Positions 35,198 through 44,054 of a stretch of 64,000 bases of DNA are shown piece after piece. The notes below the pieces were generated by a model. That model was not told where the DNA came from and made no database searches. It was given only the letters and a program-made list of their open reading frames with translations. The stretch spans positions 124,001 to 188,000 of the forward strand of contig CAWIQY010000008.1 in the NCBI GenBank assembly GCA_963838375.1, written 5' to 3'. The translations under genes and the position numbers were made by a program. The DNA comes from DVED01 sp963838375. Its GTDB lineage: Bacteria; Cyanobacteriota; Cyanobacteriia; Cyanobacteriales; Geitlerinemataceae. The first letter of the stretch is position 1, and each line of letters starts with the position of its first letter.

Positions 35198-36112
35198 TCA
35201 GCTCTCATCGCTATTATTCGCTAGCTGAGGTTTTTCGGGTTCTGGGGAAGCTTGTGACTGCGACATCCGTTGTTCGGCATTTGCCATCACTTCGTCAAAC
35301 TTTTCCAAGATTTCGCCGGGATAACTTTCGAGAACTTTAGTCGATAGAGAAATACGTCCTTTCCACTCATCGATTTCTGAGATCGCCACTTTCAGGGTTT
35401 GACCCATTTGAAACACAGTTTCGATCGATTCGACGCGACGCTGGCTGATTTGCTTGATATGCAACAACCCCGTTGCCCCCCCTAAGTCGATGAATGCACC
35501 GTAGGGTTTGAGACTGACGACCCGACCTTCAACAACAGAACCGGTTGTCAGACTGTTGGTGCGGGTGGCTTGTGCGGCTAGGCGTTGGGAAACCACCACT
35601 CGATCGCGATCGCGATCGGTTTCCAAAATTGTAGCGTTGAACACTTGACCCACCAACAGCTCTAAATTCTCGCGTTCGATTAAGTGCGATCGAGGAATAA
35701 ACCCGCGTAACCCTTTAACATCAACCGTTACACCACCCCGGTTCGTACCGGTCACTCGCACTTCGATCGACTGACTATCTTTTTCTAATTCGCTCAGCTC
35801 ATCCCAAACGAGTTTGAGTTCCATCTGCCGGATGGAAACCGTTACCTGACCGTCGTCGTTGGCATCCCGGACGACCAGAAACTCCCGTTCTTCGTCGAGA
35901 GACACCGCTTCTGATAACTCTTTAATCGGTTGGAGAGCGGCTTCCCCAAAGGGCAAAAAGGCGGGAGACTTTCCCTTGATATCGATATAAGCACCGTCTT
36001 GATCCAACTGAAAAACTTTACCGCGTACCACCTGTCCCTTTTGAAATCGGTAGTCATGCTGTTCGAGAGCTTTGGCAAAATCTTCAGCTGAGAAGGAGGA
36101 TTTTGGATTCAT
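35198..36112 (-). CDS. Ribosomal protein S1-like RNA-binding protein (Rps1b type)
   Basis: The 304-residue protein contains three S1 RNA-binding domains. They lie at about 25-100 (GQVVRGKVFQLDQDGAYIDIKGKSPAFLP), about 112-180 (SQSIEVRVTGTNRGGVTVDVKGLRGFIPRSHL) and about 192-265 (GSVVEGRVVSLKPYGAFIDLGGATGLLHIKQIS). Cyanobacterial S1 proteins are short, with three domains rather than six, and come in two forms. The ~305-residue form resembles the second gene (Rps1b, called a nucleic-acid-binding protein) more than the ribosomal Rps1a. The acidic tail is disordered. It stands alone on this strand. Confidence 0.85.
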   Translation of the reverse strand: MNPKSSFSAEDFAKALEQHDYRFQKGQVVRGKVFQLDQDGAYIDIKGKSPAFLPFGEAALQPIKELSEAVSLDEEREFLVVRDANDDGQVTVSIRQMELKLVWDELSELEKDSQSIEVRVTGTNRGGVTVDVKGLRGFIPRSHLIERENLELLVGQVFNATILETDRDRDRVVVSQRLAAQATRTNSLTTGSVVEGRVVSLKPYGAFIDLGGATGLLHIKQISQRRVESIETVFQMGQTLKVAISEIDEWKGRISLSTKVLESYPGEILEKFDEVMANAEQRMSQSQASPEPEKPQLANNSDES

Positions 36113-36307
36113 GAGTATTTGAAATGAATTGAGGCGACCGGAAGCAGGCGTGGGATTGCGCTTTGCGTTCGATCGTTAGAGAACTGTGAATGACCCGACG
36201 CTGAATGGGTCAAGTTACGGTCGCTTGAGTTTGAACTTTGTCACTCCTATCATAGAACGATCGGTGATGTCTGTTGGGCAGATCGATTCAGGTTTCGATC
36301 GAGATGT

Positions 36308-36916
36308 TTATTTGGATGCCTTCTGGCGCACAACCCAGAGGAGTATCGCGGAAATTGCGCCCCCAATCCCGATCGCTACCCACTGCCATTGTCCCCCGAA
36401 CGCGCGATCGATGGCTGGAGTAGAAGCTTCCGACGAAACCGACTCGGGAGGCGTTTCTACTGCTTTTTCAGCTCTTTTTCCCGGTGTGACGGTGACGGAG
36501 TAGACCATGGAAAACGGCTCGAAAGTGGCTCCGGCTTTGGGCGTTCCGCTAATTTCCAATTCATAAATCCCGGCTTGGGGAAAGATCACTTCCGCACCGG
36601 GAATGTCGCGATACTGTTCGGCAACGATCGCTTTTATCGGCGGCGTCAGGATCGGTGTGTTGGGGTTCTCGGCTCTATTGTAGACCTGTAACTGACAATC
36701 GCACTGCGAAGCAAGAAGCGGTTCCCCACCGGACTGGGTTAAGGCAAACCAAGCCGTAGAGGGTTCTCCGGCACGAGGATTGTGATCCGGTTCGATGTGA
36801 AAAGTTGCCCCAACAGTTCCGTCTGTTTGGATGTTGTGAGCGATCGCTCTCGGTGTAATACTGGCGATCACCACCAGGCTACTCCAGACCGAACAAGATC
36901 TCAAGGTGAAAAACAT
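36308..36916 (-). CDS. Exported FixH/YtkA-like periplasmic protein with C-terminal anchor
   Basis: The 202-residue protein has an N-terminal signal (RSCSVWSSLVVIASITPRAIAH, cleaved near Ala26). A beta-sandwich-like domain follows (HNIQTDGTVGATFHIEPDHNPRAGEPSTAWFALT, AEVIFPQAGIYELEISG). The single C-terminal membrane segment is WQWVAIGIGGAISAILLWVV. Such exported Ig-like domains occur in copper-handling and cytochrome-oxidase accessory proteins. A CDC motif in SQCDCQLQVYN could bind metal. It is divergent from the SafE/DsbD-type gene at 37326, suggesting a shared metal or redox role (inference). I cannot name a substrate. Confidence 0.55.
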   Translation of the reverse strand: MFFTLRSCSVWSSLVVIASITPRAIAHNIQTDGTVGATFHIEPDHNPRAGEPSTAWFALTQSGGEPLLASQCDCQLQVYNRAENPNTPILTPPIKAIVAEQYRDIPGAEVIFPQAGIYELEISGTPKAGATFEPFSMVYSVTVTPGKRAEKAVETPPESVSSEASTPAIDRAFGGQWQWVAIGIGGAISAILLWVVRQKASK

Positions 36917-37325
36917 GGAGGCAACTGGGAAAAAAGAAAATCCTAATTAAATTGTCCCAGATTCCCGGCACGATCGACTCAAGACGTTTGCCTGGGGATT
37001 TAGAAGTCGCGGTGGCACTCTCTCGAGTACGAGATCTTAGTTTCAAAGGCTTCAAGTGCCGAGCTCGCCGTTAACGATAGAATGTGTGAAAGTGCATCAT
37101 TGGCTGCCCGGTCAAGCATTTGCCAACTCAACCTCTAAATGAAAGTGGGTATTATTCGTGTAAATACTTTACGTCAGCCAAAAAAACGGGGTTTAATTGC
37201 CACATTATCCCATCTTCGCCTCCCTGACTGGGGCGGGAGACATCGATCGATGCTACCCTGTCCGAAGCTAATGGAATGTTGAAGCCATTGCCAACGCGAC
37301 CCATTTTCGACCCGCCAGAAACACT
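36917..37325. other. Divergent promoter region
   Basis: This 409-base space separates two membrane-protein genes on opposite strands. A 47-codon plus-strand frame (37139-37282) is present but has no recognisable family or ribosome site. I see no riboswitch-like conserved boxes. Confidence 0.4.
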
Positions 37326-38552
37326 GTGTTCGACTTACTCCCGATCGTGACTTTAGGTTTTTTAGGCAGTTTCGGTCACTGTGCCGGAATGTGCGGTCCG
37401 CTTACCGTTGCCTTTTCCCTATCCCAGCAGCGCCAAGAGACCCCCAGTTGGTACCGTAGCCCGATCTTTCACCTCTTGCTCAACCTGGGACGGATTGTCA
37501 GTTATGCGATAGTTGGCATGGCTTTAGGCCAAGTGGGATCGGTTTTGATTGCCAGCGGTCAATTTGCCGGGGTTGGTAGCAGTTTTCGCCAAGGGATGGC
37601 GATTTTCACGGGATTGATGTTGATTGGGTTTGGATTGAGCCAAGTTAAGCCCGATTTTCTGCCTCGACTACCGATTCTACATCCGTTACAGGGAAAATTT
37701 CATGAGGATTTTTTTCGGATGATGACCCGAATTTCCCTGCAAACTCAGTGGTGGATACCGGCTATTTTGGGCAGCCTTTGGGGTTTGATTCCCTGTGGCT
37801 TTCTGTATGCCGCACAGCTTAAAGCCGCCGAAACGGGGAGTCCGATTTGGGGTGCGGCGACGATGCTAGCATTCGGTCTCGGGACGATGCCGACCATGTT
37901 GGGGGTGGGAGTTTCGACTGCGAAATTGAGTGCCAGTCGGCGATCGCAGTTGTTTCGGTTGGGGGGTTGGGTGACGCTGGCGATCGGTATTTTAACGCTG
38001 TTGAGATCGGATGCCATGGTGGATTTGACCGGACACGCCTCTTTGCTATTACTCATGCTGGCACTGGTGGCACGTCCGATTTCTCGAGTGTGGAAAGCTC
38101 CGCTTGGCTACCGTCGGGCGATCGGTGTGGGTGCGTTTGTCCTGGCTGTGGCGCATACGGCTCATATGATGGAGCATACCCTAAATTGGCAGCTTGGCGC
38201 GATCGCTTTTATGGTTCCGGTGCATCGTTGGGGATTGTGGTTGGGGACAACTGCACTGGTGTTGATGATTCCGGCGGCGCTGACGAGTTTTGATTACTGG
38301 CAACAAGTCTTGGGGAAACGCTGGAGACAGATTCATTTATTAACGGTTCCCGCGATGATTTTGGCGGCGATTCATGCCATGTTGATTGGATCGAGTTATC
38401 TGGGAGGATTGGTGTTGAGTTGGGACCGTCAGATCGGATCGATCGTTTTGGGAATTGCGGTACTCGCCGTTTTCTGGGTGCGATCGCGTTGGGTTTGGGT
38501 TCTCTTTTCGCGAGAAGAGTTTTACACTCGTTCTGTCAACCACGATCGATAG
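37326..38552 (+). CDS. SafE/DsbD-type membrane protein fused to a ferric-reductase-like domain
   Basis: The start is GTG at 37326. The first ~220 residues form a six-helix DsbD_2/UreH-type ('sulfite exporter TauE/SafE') domain. It carries the hallmark GSFGHCAGMCGPLTVAF and a second loop GSLWGLIPCGFLYAAQL, giving the two cysteine-containing half repeats. The remaining ~190 residues are another helical bundle with histidines in the membrane (VAHTAHMMEHTLNW, WRQIHLLTVPAMILAAIHAML), resembling the haem-binding MsrQ/ferric-reductase-like fold. The combination suggests transmembrane electron or metal (often copper) handling. Total length is 408 residues. Confidence 0.7.
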   Translation: MFDLLPIVTLGFLGSFGHCAGMCGPLTVAFSLSQQRQETPSWYRSPIFHLLLNLGRIVSYAIVGMALGQVGSVLIASGQFAGVGSSFRQGMAIFTGLMLIGFGLSQVKPDFLPRLPILHPLQGKFHEDFFRMMTRISLQTQWWIPAILGSLWGLIPCGFLYAAQLKAAETGSPIWGAATMLAFGLGTMPTMLGVGVSTAKLSASRRSQLFRLGGWVTLAIGILTLLRSDAMVDLTGHASLLLLMLALVARPISRVWKAPLGYRRAIGVGAFVLAVAHTAHMMEHTLNWQLGAIAFMVPVHRWGLWLGTTALVLMIPAALTSFDYWQQVLGKRWRQIHLLTVPAMILAAIHAMLIGSSYLGGLVLSWDRQIGSIVLGIAVLAVFWVRSRWVWVLFSREEFYTRSVNHDR

Positions 38553-38731
38553 GCTTAGGACGGTTTTCGCGATCGACAAGTATTCATGGTATTTAGTCCC
38601 ATCTCCCCTTTCAATTTATTGAGTTCGATGTAACGCTTCTGCGGCGTCAAAACCACCGTGATTTTACGGAAATATTCGTAATTTAAAATTTACTTATTTC
38701 TGAGTATTGCTAACTACCGACTTACGGACAA

Positions 38732-39637
38732 TTACCGTTTGGGATCGATCGCATCTCGTAACCCGTCGCCAATATAGTTAATACTTAACACTGTCAAAAA
38801 AATAGCGCTACCGGGAAAAATTGCCATGTGGGGGGAAGTTTCCAGATAATTTCGCGCGTCGTACAACATTCTGCCCCAAGTCGGGACATCTGGTGGAAAT
38901 CCCAACCCCAAAAAACTCAACGTAGACTCGGTAATCATTGCCGTTCCGACGGCTAAGGTTGCTGCAACGGCGATCGTTCCCAATACGTTGGGTAAAATAT
39001 GGATCGTGACAATCCGGAAAGGACTCGCTCCCAAAGAACGCGCCGCGATGACAAACTCTGTCGATCGTAATGTTAGAAATTCCGCCCGAACCAATCGCGC
39101 CAAAGACATCCAATTCAAAGAACCGATGACGACAACAATTAAAATAAAAACTCCCAGTTTACTTCCAGCGATCGCCTGAACGCGATCTTGAAATAAATAC
39201 ATCACTAATAACAATAATGGTAACTGAGGCAATGCTAAAAATATATCTGTAATTCGCATTAGCAAGGTATCAACAACACCGCCACAAAAACCCGAAACTG
39301 CCCCAACAACCGTTCCGAGCAAAACTGCCACCGCCATCGCCGCAATCCCCACCGTTAAAGAAATTCGTCCCCCAGACAAAATCCGCGCTAGCACATCTTG
39401 TCCCATATCGTTCGTCCCGAATAGATGCGTCCAACTCGGTCTCTGTGCCGATTGCCCGAAATCAATTTTATCGATGGGAGTATGATATATCCAAGGACCG
39501 ATCGCCACACTAATGGCGATCGTCAGCAGAATCATCGTTCCCAACACTGCCATCCGATCGCGACGAAACCTCCGCCACGCATCTTGCCATAGGGTTTGGG
39601 GAGAAGAAGGGATCGAAGTCACAGATCGCATAGACAA
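38732..39637 (-). CDS. ABC transporter permease, DppC/OppC family
   Basis: The 301-residue protein has an N-terminal cytoplasmic segment and a first membrane helix (MAVLGTMILLTIAISVAIGPWIY). The HLFGTNDMGQDVLARILSGGRISL signature of peptide/nickel permeases follows. The inner-membrane EAA loop contains VIAARSLGASPFRIVTIHILPNVLGTI, contacting the ATPase, and SFLGLGFPPDVPTWGRMLYDAR is characteristic of DppC. It would pair with a DppB-type permease, a binding protein and ATPases for di/oligopeptide uptake. None of these is adjacent, which is normal for the scattered cyanobacterial dpp genes. Confidence 0.9.
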   Translation of the reverse strand: MSMRSVTSIPSSPQTLWQDAWRRFRRDRMAVLGTMILLTIAISVAIGPWIYHTPIDKIDFGQSAQRPSWTHLFGTNDMGQDVLARILSGGRISLTVGIAAMAVAVLLGTVVGAVSGFCGGVVDTLLMRITDIFLALPQLPLLLLVMYLFQDRVQAIAGSKLGVFILIVVVIGSLNWMSLARLVRAEFLTLRSTEFVIAARSLGASPFRIVTIHILPNVLGTIAVAATLAVGTAMITESTLSFLGLGFPPDVPTWGRMLYDARNYLETSPHMAIFPGSAIFLTVLSINYIGDGLRDAIDPKR

Positions 39638-39676
39638 GAGAGATTTATTATAGATTCAACGCTCTATCTTCTCATT

Positions 39677-40153
39677 ATGGCAACGGAAATCGAACGCAAA
39701 TTTTTACTCAAAAGCGATGAATGGCGATCGCTTGCATCAGGATCTGTTTACTGCCAAGGTTACATCGCTGCCGGACAAGGCAAAACCGTCCGAGTTCGCA
39801 TCATCGACAATCGGGGATATTTGACTGTGAAAGGGCGATCGTCGGGCATCTCTCGCTTGGAGTTTGAATATGAAATTCCCGTGGAAGATGCTAAAGAAAT
39901 GTTAGACAATTTGTGCGATCGACCTTTTATTGAAAAAATTCGCTACAAAATTCCCGTTGACGGTTTCATCTGGGAAGTTGATGAATTTTTCGGAGAAAAT
40001 CAGGGTTTAATTCTCGCGGAAGTCGAACTCACCGACGAACATCAAGAGGTGAAATGCCCCAACTGGATCGGTCAAGAAGTTTCCGGCGATTGGCGTTATT
40101 CTAATTCCTCTTTGGTAAAATATCCTTTTACTCGCTGGACAACTCGATCGTAA
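39677..40153 (+). CDS. CYTH-domain triphosphate tunnel metalloenzyme
   Basis: I choose ATG 39677 (MATEIERKFLL, 158 aa), because the longer upstream frame lies inside the divergent permease gene. The ExExK motif is residues 4-8 (EIERK). Further basic and acidic tunnel residues are in TVRVRIIDNRGYLTVKGRSSG, LEFEYEIPVEDA, KIRYKIPVDGFIWEVDEFFG and LILAEVEL. Bacterial CYTH proteins with this layout usually hydrolyse inorganic tripolyphosphate; others are class IV adenylate cyclases. Activity on tripolyphosphate is the more likely role here (inference). Confidence 0.9.
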   Translation: MATEIERKFLLKSDEWRSLASGSVYCQGYIAAGQGKTVRVRIIDNRGYLTVKGRSSGISRLEFEYEIPVEDAKEMLDNLCDRPFIEKIRYKIPVDGFIWEVDEFFGENQGLILAEVELTDEHQEVKCPNWIGQEVSGDWRYSNSSLVKYPFTRWTTRS

Positions 40154-40192
40154 AAACGTATTGGATTAACCATTAACTCTTTTACTATTATC

Positions 40193-40999
40193 ATGTCCTA
40201 TCCCGTCCCTCAAACTGGCCCCCCCAAATCACCCAGGGAAACCCTGCCGACAATGTACGATTTGCCCAGCGAAAACCCGGAGGAACCTGGCTTGCCTGAC
40301 GAATTTCACGATTTACAACCGCAACTGCTCAGCCTCACCTTCGTGCCGCCGGAAGTGCCTCCCTCGCAACTCTATACCGCTAGCGATTTAAACTTCTACT
40401 ACGATGTGCGCCATCCTCAGTGGTACAAACGACCGGATTGGTTTGCTGTGGTCGGGGTTTCCCGGTTGTACGACGAGGTGGATTTGCGCTTGAGTTACGT
40501 GGTGTGGCAAGAGGGCGTCAATCCATTTGTGGTGGTGGAGTTACTCTCACCCGGAACGGAAAGCGAAGATTTGGGGGGGGAGGAAACAGAGGGCAATGGA
40601 CGTATAGTGTTAGCCAAACCTCCGCGAAAATGGGACGTATACGAGAAAATTTTGCGCGTACCGTACTATGTGGTGTTCAGTCACTACACGAGTCAATTGC
40701 GAGTGTTTCGATTAGTCACGGGAAATTATCAGGAATCGGTACTGGAAACACCTGGGCTGTGGATGCCGGAAATTGGCTTGGGTTTAGGGATTTGGCATGG
40801 AGAGTTTTTGGGTATTCGTCGAGTTTGGCTGCGCTGGTACGACGCGCAAGGGGAGTGGCTGCTGACACCGGAGGAACGGGAACGTCAACGGACACAATGG
40901 GAACGTCAACGGGCTGACTCTGCTCAAGCACAATTGGAGTTACTCAAGCAACAATTACGAGATGCGGGAATCGATCCCGATCGAGATAATCAGCAATAA
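40193..40999 (+). CDS. Uma2 family (DUF820) protein with coiled-coil tail
   Basis: The protein is 268 residues. After a Pro-rich start it has the Uma2 core: LYTASDLNFYYDVRHPQWYKRPDWFAVVGV (the catalytic Asp in PDW), NPFVVVELLSPGTESEDL, and WDVYEKILRVPYYVVFSHY. It closes with LWMPEIGLGLGIWHGEF. The C-terminal ~40 residues are Gln/Glu/Arg-rich and predicted coiled coil (TPEERERQRTQWERQRADSAQAQLELL). This is the 'long' Uma2 variant common in filamentous cyanobacteria. The stop codon overlaps a heptamer repeat array (40995-41015). Confidence 0.88.
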   Translation: MSYPVPQTGPPKSPRETLPTMYDLPSENPEEPGLPDEFHDLQPQLLSLTFVPPEVPPSQLYTASDLNFYYDVRHPQWYKRPDWFAVVGVSRLYDEVDLRLSYVVWQEGVNPFVVVELLSPGTESEDLGGEETEGNGRIVLAKPPRKWDVYEKILRVPYYVVFSHYTSQLRVFRLVTGNYQESVLETPGLWMPEIGLGLGIWHGEFLGIRRVWLRWYDAQGEWLLTPEERERQRTQWERQRADSAQAQLELLKQQLRDAGIDPDRDNQQ

Positions 41000-41015
41000 G
41001 TAATAAGTAATAAGT
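40995..41015. repeat. Short tandem heptamer repeat (AATAAGT x3)
   Basis: Three perfect copies of AATAAGT run through the stop codon of the Uma2 gene. Short tandemly repeated heptamers are a known feature of filamentous cyanobacterial intergenic DNA. Related short repeats occur at 43918-43945, 44011-44054 and 46421-46508. Confidence 0.8.
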
Positions 41016-41104
41016 AAGTGCTGCGCCTACAGGAGAGTATCGCCCCGCACTGGGAACTCTTAAGCCCTAAACCCTCAAGACTTCTGCCAATGACCAATTA
41101 CCAA

Positions 41105-42385
41105 TTACAAAACTTTTCGTCCTAAATAGGGTTGCAAAACTTCGGGAATGGCAATGGTTCCATCACTTTGTTGATAGTTTTCTAGAATAGCAGCCATTGT
41201 CCGCCCGATCGCCAATCCAGAGCCATTTAAAGTATGCACGAATTGCGTACCTTTTTTTCCCGCTTCTTTAAAGCGAATATTTGCCCGTCTGGCTTGAAAA
41301 TCCCCGAAATTAGAACAGCTCGAAATTTCTCGATATTTCTCGGAAGATGGCAACCAAACTTCTAAGTCGTAGCATTTATTGGCTCCAAATCCCAAATCTC
41401 CAGTACAAAGTTCTAGAACCCGATAAGGTAATTTCAAAGCTTGTAGAATGGCTTCGGCATTTTGCACTAGGGCTTGATGTTCGGCTTCTGAAGTTTCGGG
41501 GCGAACGAGCTTTACCAATTCCACTTTATTAAATTGGTGCAAGCGAATCAGCCCCCGCGTATCTTTGCCGTAGCTTCCCGCTTCTCGCCGAAAACACGGG
41601 GTATAAGCACAGTGGTAAATTGGCAATTGTTCTGTCGATAGAGTGTCTCCAGCATACAAGTTGGTGACGGGAACTTCGGAGGTGGGCGCCAGCCACAAAT
41701 CGTCATTACTACATTTAAAGCTTTCTTCGGCAAATTTAGGAAGTTGTCCCGTTCCTTGCATAGAGTTGCTGTTAATTAAAACCGGAGGCATGACTTCAAT
41801 ATATCCGGCTTGAATTTGCCGATCGAGCATGAAGTTAATCAACGCTCTTTCCAGAGCTGCACCGGCTCCCATGAGTGCCACGAAACGACTTTGAGCAACT
41901 TTTACGGCTCGATCGAAGGATAAAATTCCCAGTTTTTCCCCAATTTCCCAATGTGGCAAAAGCTCGGGATTCGTGGGTAAATATTCGTCTCCCCAGCGCC
42001 GCACTTCCACGTTTTCGTCTTCGTTTTTCCCCACAGGTGTAGACTCGCTGGGGAGATTCGGCAGCATCAGCAGCAACGCATCTAACCGAGCTTTCAGTTC
42101 CTTTTCCCGAGGTTCCAATTCCCCCAGTTGCGCTTTCACCTGGTTACCTTCGTCTTTGAGGGCGAGAATTTCTGCATCTTGGGGGTTACCGCCCGATGCC
42201 ATTTTTTGACCGATGAGCTTGCCAATTTCGTTGCTACGCGCTTGAAGCTGCGATCGTTGGGTTTCCAGTTCTCGCTGTTGTCGATCGAACTCGATGATGG
42301 GTTCGAGATCTGCGCCCGCACCGCGCAGGTTCAGCCGTTCTTGTATGGTTTGGGGGTTTTCACGAATTTGTTTGAGATCTAGCAC
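41105..42385 (-). CDS. serS: Seryl-tRNA synthetase
   Basis: The protein is 426 residues, full length. It begins with the long antiparallel coiled-coil arm (MLDLKQIRENPQTIQERLNLRG through EPREKELKARLDAL). The class II core follows: motif 1 around MLDRQIQAGYIEVMPPVLINS, motif 2 PCFRREAGSYGKDTRGLIRLHQFNKVEL, the serine-binding TSEVPVTNLYAG, and motif 3 LNGSGLAIGRTMAAILENYQ. It charges tRNA-Ser in the cytoplasm. The neighbouring tyrA is on the same strand 29 bases upstream, so the two may be co-transcribed. Confidence 0.97.
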   Translation of the reverse strand: MLDLKQIRENPQTIQERLNLRGAGADLEPIIEFDRQQRELETQRSQLQARSNEIGKLIGQKMASGGNPQDAEILALKDEGNQVKAQLGELEPREKELKARLDALLLMLPNLPSESTPVGKNEDENVEVRRWGDEYLPTNPELLPHWEIGEKLGILSFDRAVKVAQSRFVALMGAGAALERALINFMLDRQIQAGYIEVMPPVLINSNSMQGTGQLPKFAEESFKCSNDDLWLAPTSEVPVTNLYAGDTLSTEQLPIYHCAYTPCFRREAGSYGKDTRGLIRLHQFNKVELVKLVRPETSEAEHQALVQNAEAILQALKLPYRVLELCTGDLGFGANKCYDLEVWLPSSEKYREISSCSNFGDFQARRANIRFKEAGKKGTQFVHTLNGSGLAIGRTMAAILENYQQSDGTIAIPEVLQPYLGRKVL

Positions 42386-42414
42386 GGGTATCCTCAGCTT
42401 GGGCTTGTCCGATT

Positions 42415-43530
42415 TTACCGAGGTTCGGGGCGATCGGGGAAGTAGCGCGATCGCCTTTCTACAAAATCCGCTGCCAGAAGAACACTCAGCGCCGCAATTG
42501 TTCGATCGCTTTCTTTGACTGCTCGATCGGTTTCCGCTCCAAATGTGTTTGTGGTCTGCTTAAATTCATCCAGAAGAGAGGATCGATCTTCGTGTTCGAC
42601 TAATTGTGCCAAACGAACAAAGGTTTCAGCTAAACGGGCGATCGCTTTTCTGCGATCTTCCGTGGACAGCATAATTTCAATGTATAAAGAACCCTCCTGA
42701 CCGAACAGACGACTGACATTATTAATCCCTAAGCGATAAATCGGACTGGAAAGTTCCAAACTACGACCGATATCGATCCCTTCTTCTGCCAGAAAGACCC
42801 CCAAACCAAAGGTGGAGAAGTGGCGAATAGCTTGAACGGCAACCATCATTCGATCGTGTTCTTCGGGTGTACATACCACTAAATCCCCGCCATCGGCTGC
42901 CATAAAGTCCTGCAACCACTGACAGGCTTCATCGTTTCGTCCGGGACAGATGACGACTTTTTGAGATAAAAACGATTGGACTCCCGGTCCGAACATCGGA
43001 TGCAACCCCACAACCGGCCCAGAATGACACGCTAGCATCGTTTCGACGATCGGCGCTTTAATACTGGTAATATCGGCAAGAACCGCGCTGGGGGGAATGT
43101 ATGGGGCGAGATCGCGGATAATTTCGATCGTCCGATCGATGGGAACGCAAATTAACACCAAATCGGCATCTGCCAATAATTGCTCGGCTTTGTCCCAATC
43201 CTTCCTTCCCAAGGTTTTGACACAATGTCCAGCCACCGATAAACGTTGCTGGAAAAATTGCCCCATTACCCCTTTTCCCCCAACGATCGTCACGTTTTTT
43301 GGGGAGTTTGTTACCGGCGATGCAGACGTAACCGTTGCCAGTGCTGCCGTACAACTGGTCGCGACATCTTGCCAAACAAACTCGGGAACTCCGGCATCGG
43401 TCAATTGTGATTTGACCTGGGAAAGTTGTTCGGCAACCGATGGGACATTCGATTCTCCCAACAGGGAAATACGTTCGCCGAGGAGTTTGATTAAACGACG
43501 ATCGATTTCTTGGAGTTTGTCATTGGTCAT
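42415..43530 (-). CDS. tyrA: Chorismate mutase / prephenate dehydrogenase (TyrA-like)
   Basis: The protein is 371 residues. Residues 1-75 form a short AroQ-type chorismate mutase helix bundle (MTNDKLQEIDRRLIKLLGERISLLGESN). The NAD-binding domain then begins NVTIVGGKGVMGQFF. The dehydrogenase core includes LICVPIDRTIEIIRDLAPYIPP, ADITSIKAPIVETML, VVGLHPMFGPG and HDRMMVAVQAIRHFSTFGLG. This is the enterobacterial-type fused T-protein layout, not the single-domain arogenate dehydrogenase of most cyanobacteria. It makes the tyrosine precursor 4-hydroxyphenylpyruvate. The start ATG lies in a duplicated 14-mer (TCATTGGTCATTCG on the plus strand). Confidence 0.9.
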   Translation of the reverse strand: MTNDKLQEIDRRLIKLLGERISLLGESNVPSVAEQLSQVKSQLTDAGVPEFVWQDVATSCTAALATVTSASPVTNSPKNVTIVGGKGVMGQFFQQRLSVAGHCVKTLGRKDWDKAEQLLADADLVLICVPIDRTIEIIRDLAPYIPPSAVLADITSIKAPIVETMLACHSGPVVGLHPMFGPGVQSFLSQKVVICPGRNDEACQWLQDFMAADGGDLVVCTPEEHDRMMVAVQAIRHFSTFGLGVFLAEEGIDIGRSLELSSPIYRLGINNVSRLFGQEGSLYIEIMLSTEDRRKAIARLAETFVRLAQLVEHEDRSSLLDEFKQTTNTFGAETDRAVKESDRTIAALSVLLAADFVERRSRYFPDRPEPR

Positions 43531-43554
43531 TCGTCATTGGTCATTCGTTATGGG

Positions 43555-43911
43555 TTATCGGTTATTGGTTTTGCCGACCAAACTGCCGATAATACTGGAG
43601 ACGATCGATAACACAATTGCCCCGAAAAAGGCAGACCCAAACCCACTGACAATAAATCCGGCGGGGGAGAGATAGGCAACCAAAGAAAAAACGATCGCAT
43701 TGATGACTAACAGAAAGAACCCCAAACTGAGAATCGTCAAAGGTAGCGTAAACAGTACCAAAATCGGGCGGACGATCGCATTAACCAATCCCATAACGAT
43801 CGCCGCCATAGCTGCCACCCCAAAACTACTAATCTCAATACCGGGAACGAGTTTAGCGGTGACGATCAAAGAAACTGCCGATACCAACCAAGTTAATAAA
43901 AAATTGAACAT
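43555..43911 (-). CDS. Phage holin family 4 (DUF360-like) membrane protein
   Basis: I place the start at ATG 43909-43911 (MFNFLLTWLVSAVSLIVTAKL). The upstream extension is encoded by a simple repeat. The ~118-residue protein has four membrane segments: the N-terminal one, VAAMAAIVMGLVNAIV, FTLPLTILSLGFFLLVINAIVF, and GSAFFGAIVLSIVSSIIGSLV. The PGIEISSFGVA...NAIVRPIL...LTLG-type pattern is the widespread YvlD/phage-holin-4 family. Despite the name, these proteins are chromosomal, and a lysis role is not supported here. Confidence 0.85.
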   Translation of the reverse strand: MFNFLLTWLVSAVSLIVTAKLVPGIEISSFGVAAMAAIVMGLVNAIVRPILVLFTLPLTILSLGFFLLVINAIVFSLVAYLSPAGFIVSGFGSAFFGAIVLSIVSSIIGSLVGKTNNR

Positions 43912-43917
43912 AAGTAA

Positions 43918-43945
43918 AAGGTAATGGGTAATAGGTAATGGGTAA
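43918..43945. repeat. Short tandem repeat (GTAATRG units)
   Basis: Tandem variants of GGTAATG/GGTAATA sit directly upstream of the holin-family gene. They account for the spurious N-terminal extension of its reading frame. Confidence 0.7.
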
Positions 43946-44010
43946 TTTGGGAAAGGGAACAAGGGGAAGATTAAGATTTTTACCCCGCCCTTAGTACCTT
44001 GCCCTCTTAA

Positions 44011-44054
44011 CCACTAGCCACTAGCTACTAGCCACTAGCTGCTAGCCACTAGCC
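44011..44054. repeat. Short tandem heptamer repeat (CCACTAG x6, with variants)
   Basis: Six heptamers CCACTAG, CCACTAG, CTACTAG, CCACTAG, CTGCTAG, CCACTAG run into the last codons of hemF. This is a typical cyanobacterial short tandemly repeated repetitive sequence. Confidence 0.85.

Noticed and set aside
40193..40999. Treating the many overlapping frames in the GC-rich genes (e.g. inside the Uma2, PKS and M32 genes) as extra genes
   Set aside because: They are antisense or out-of-frame shadows held open by codon composition; none has family motifs.
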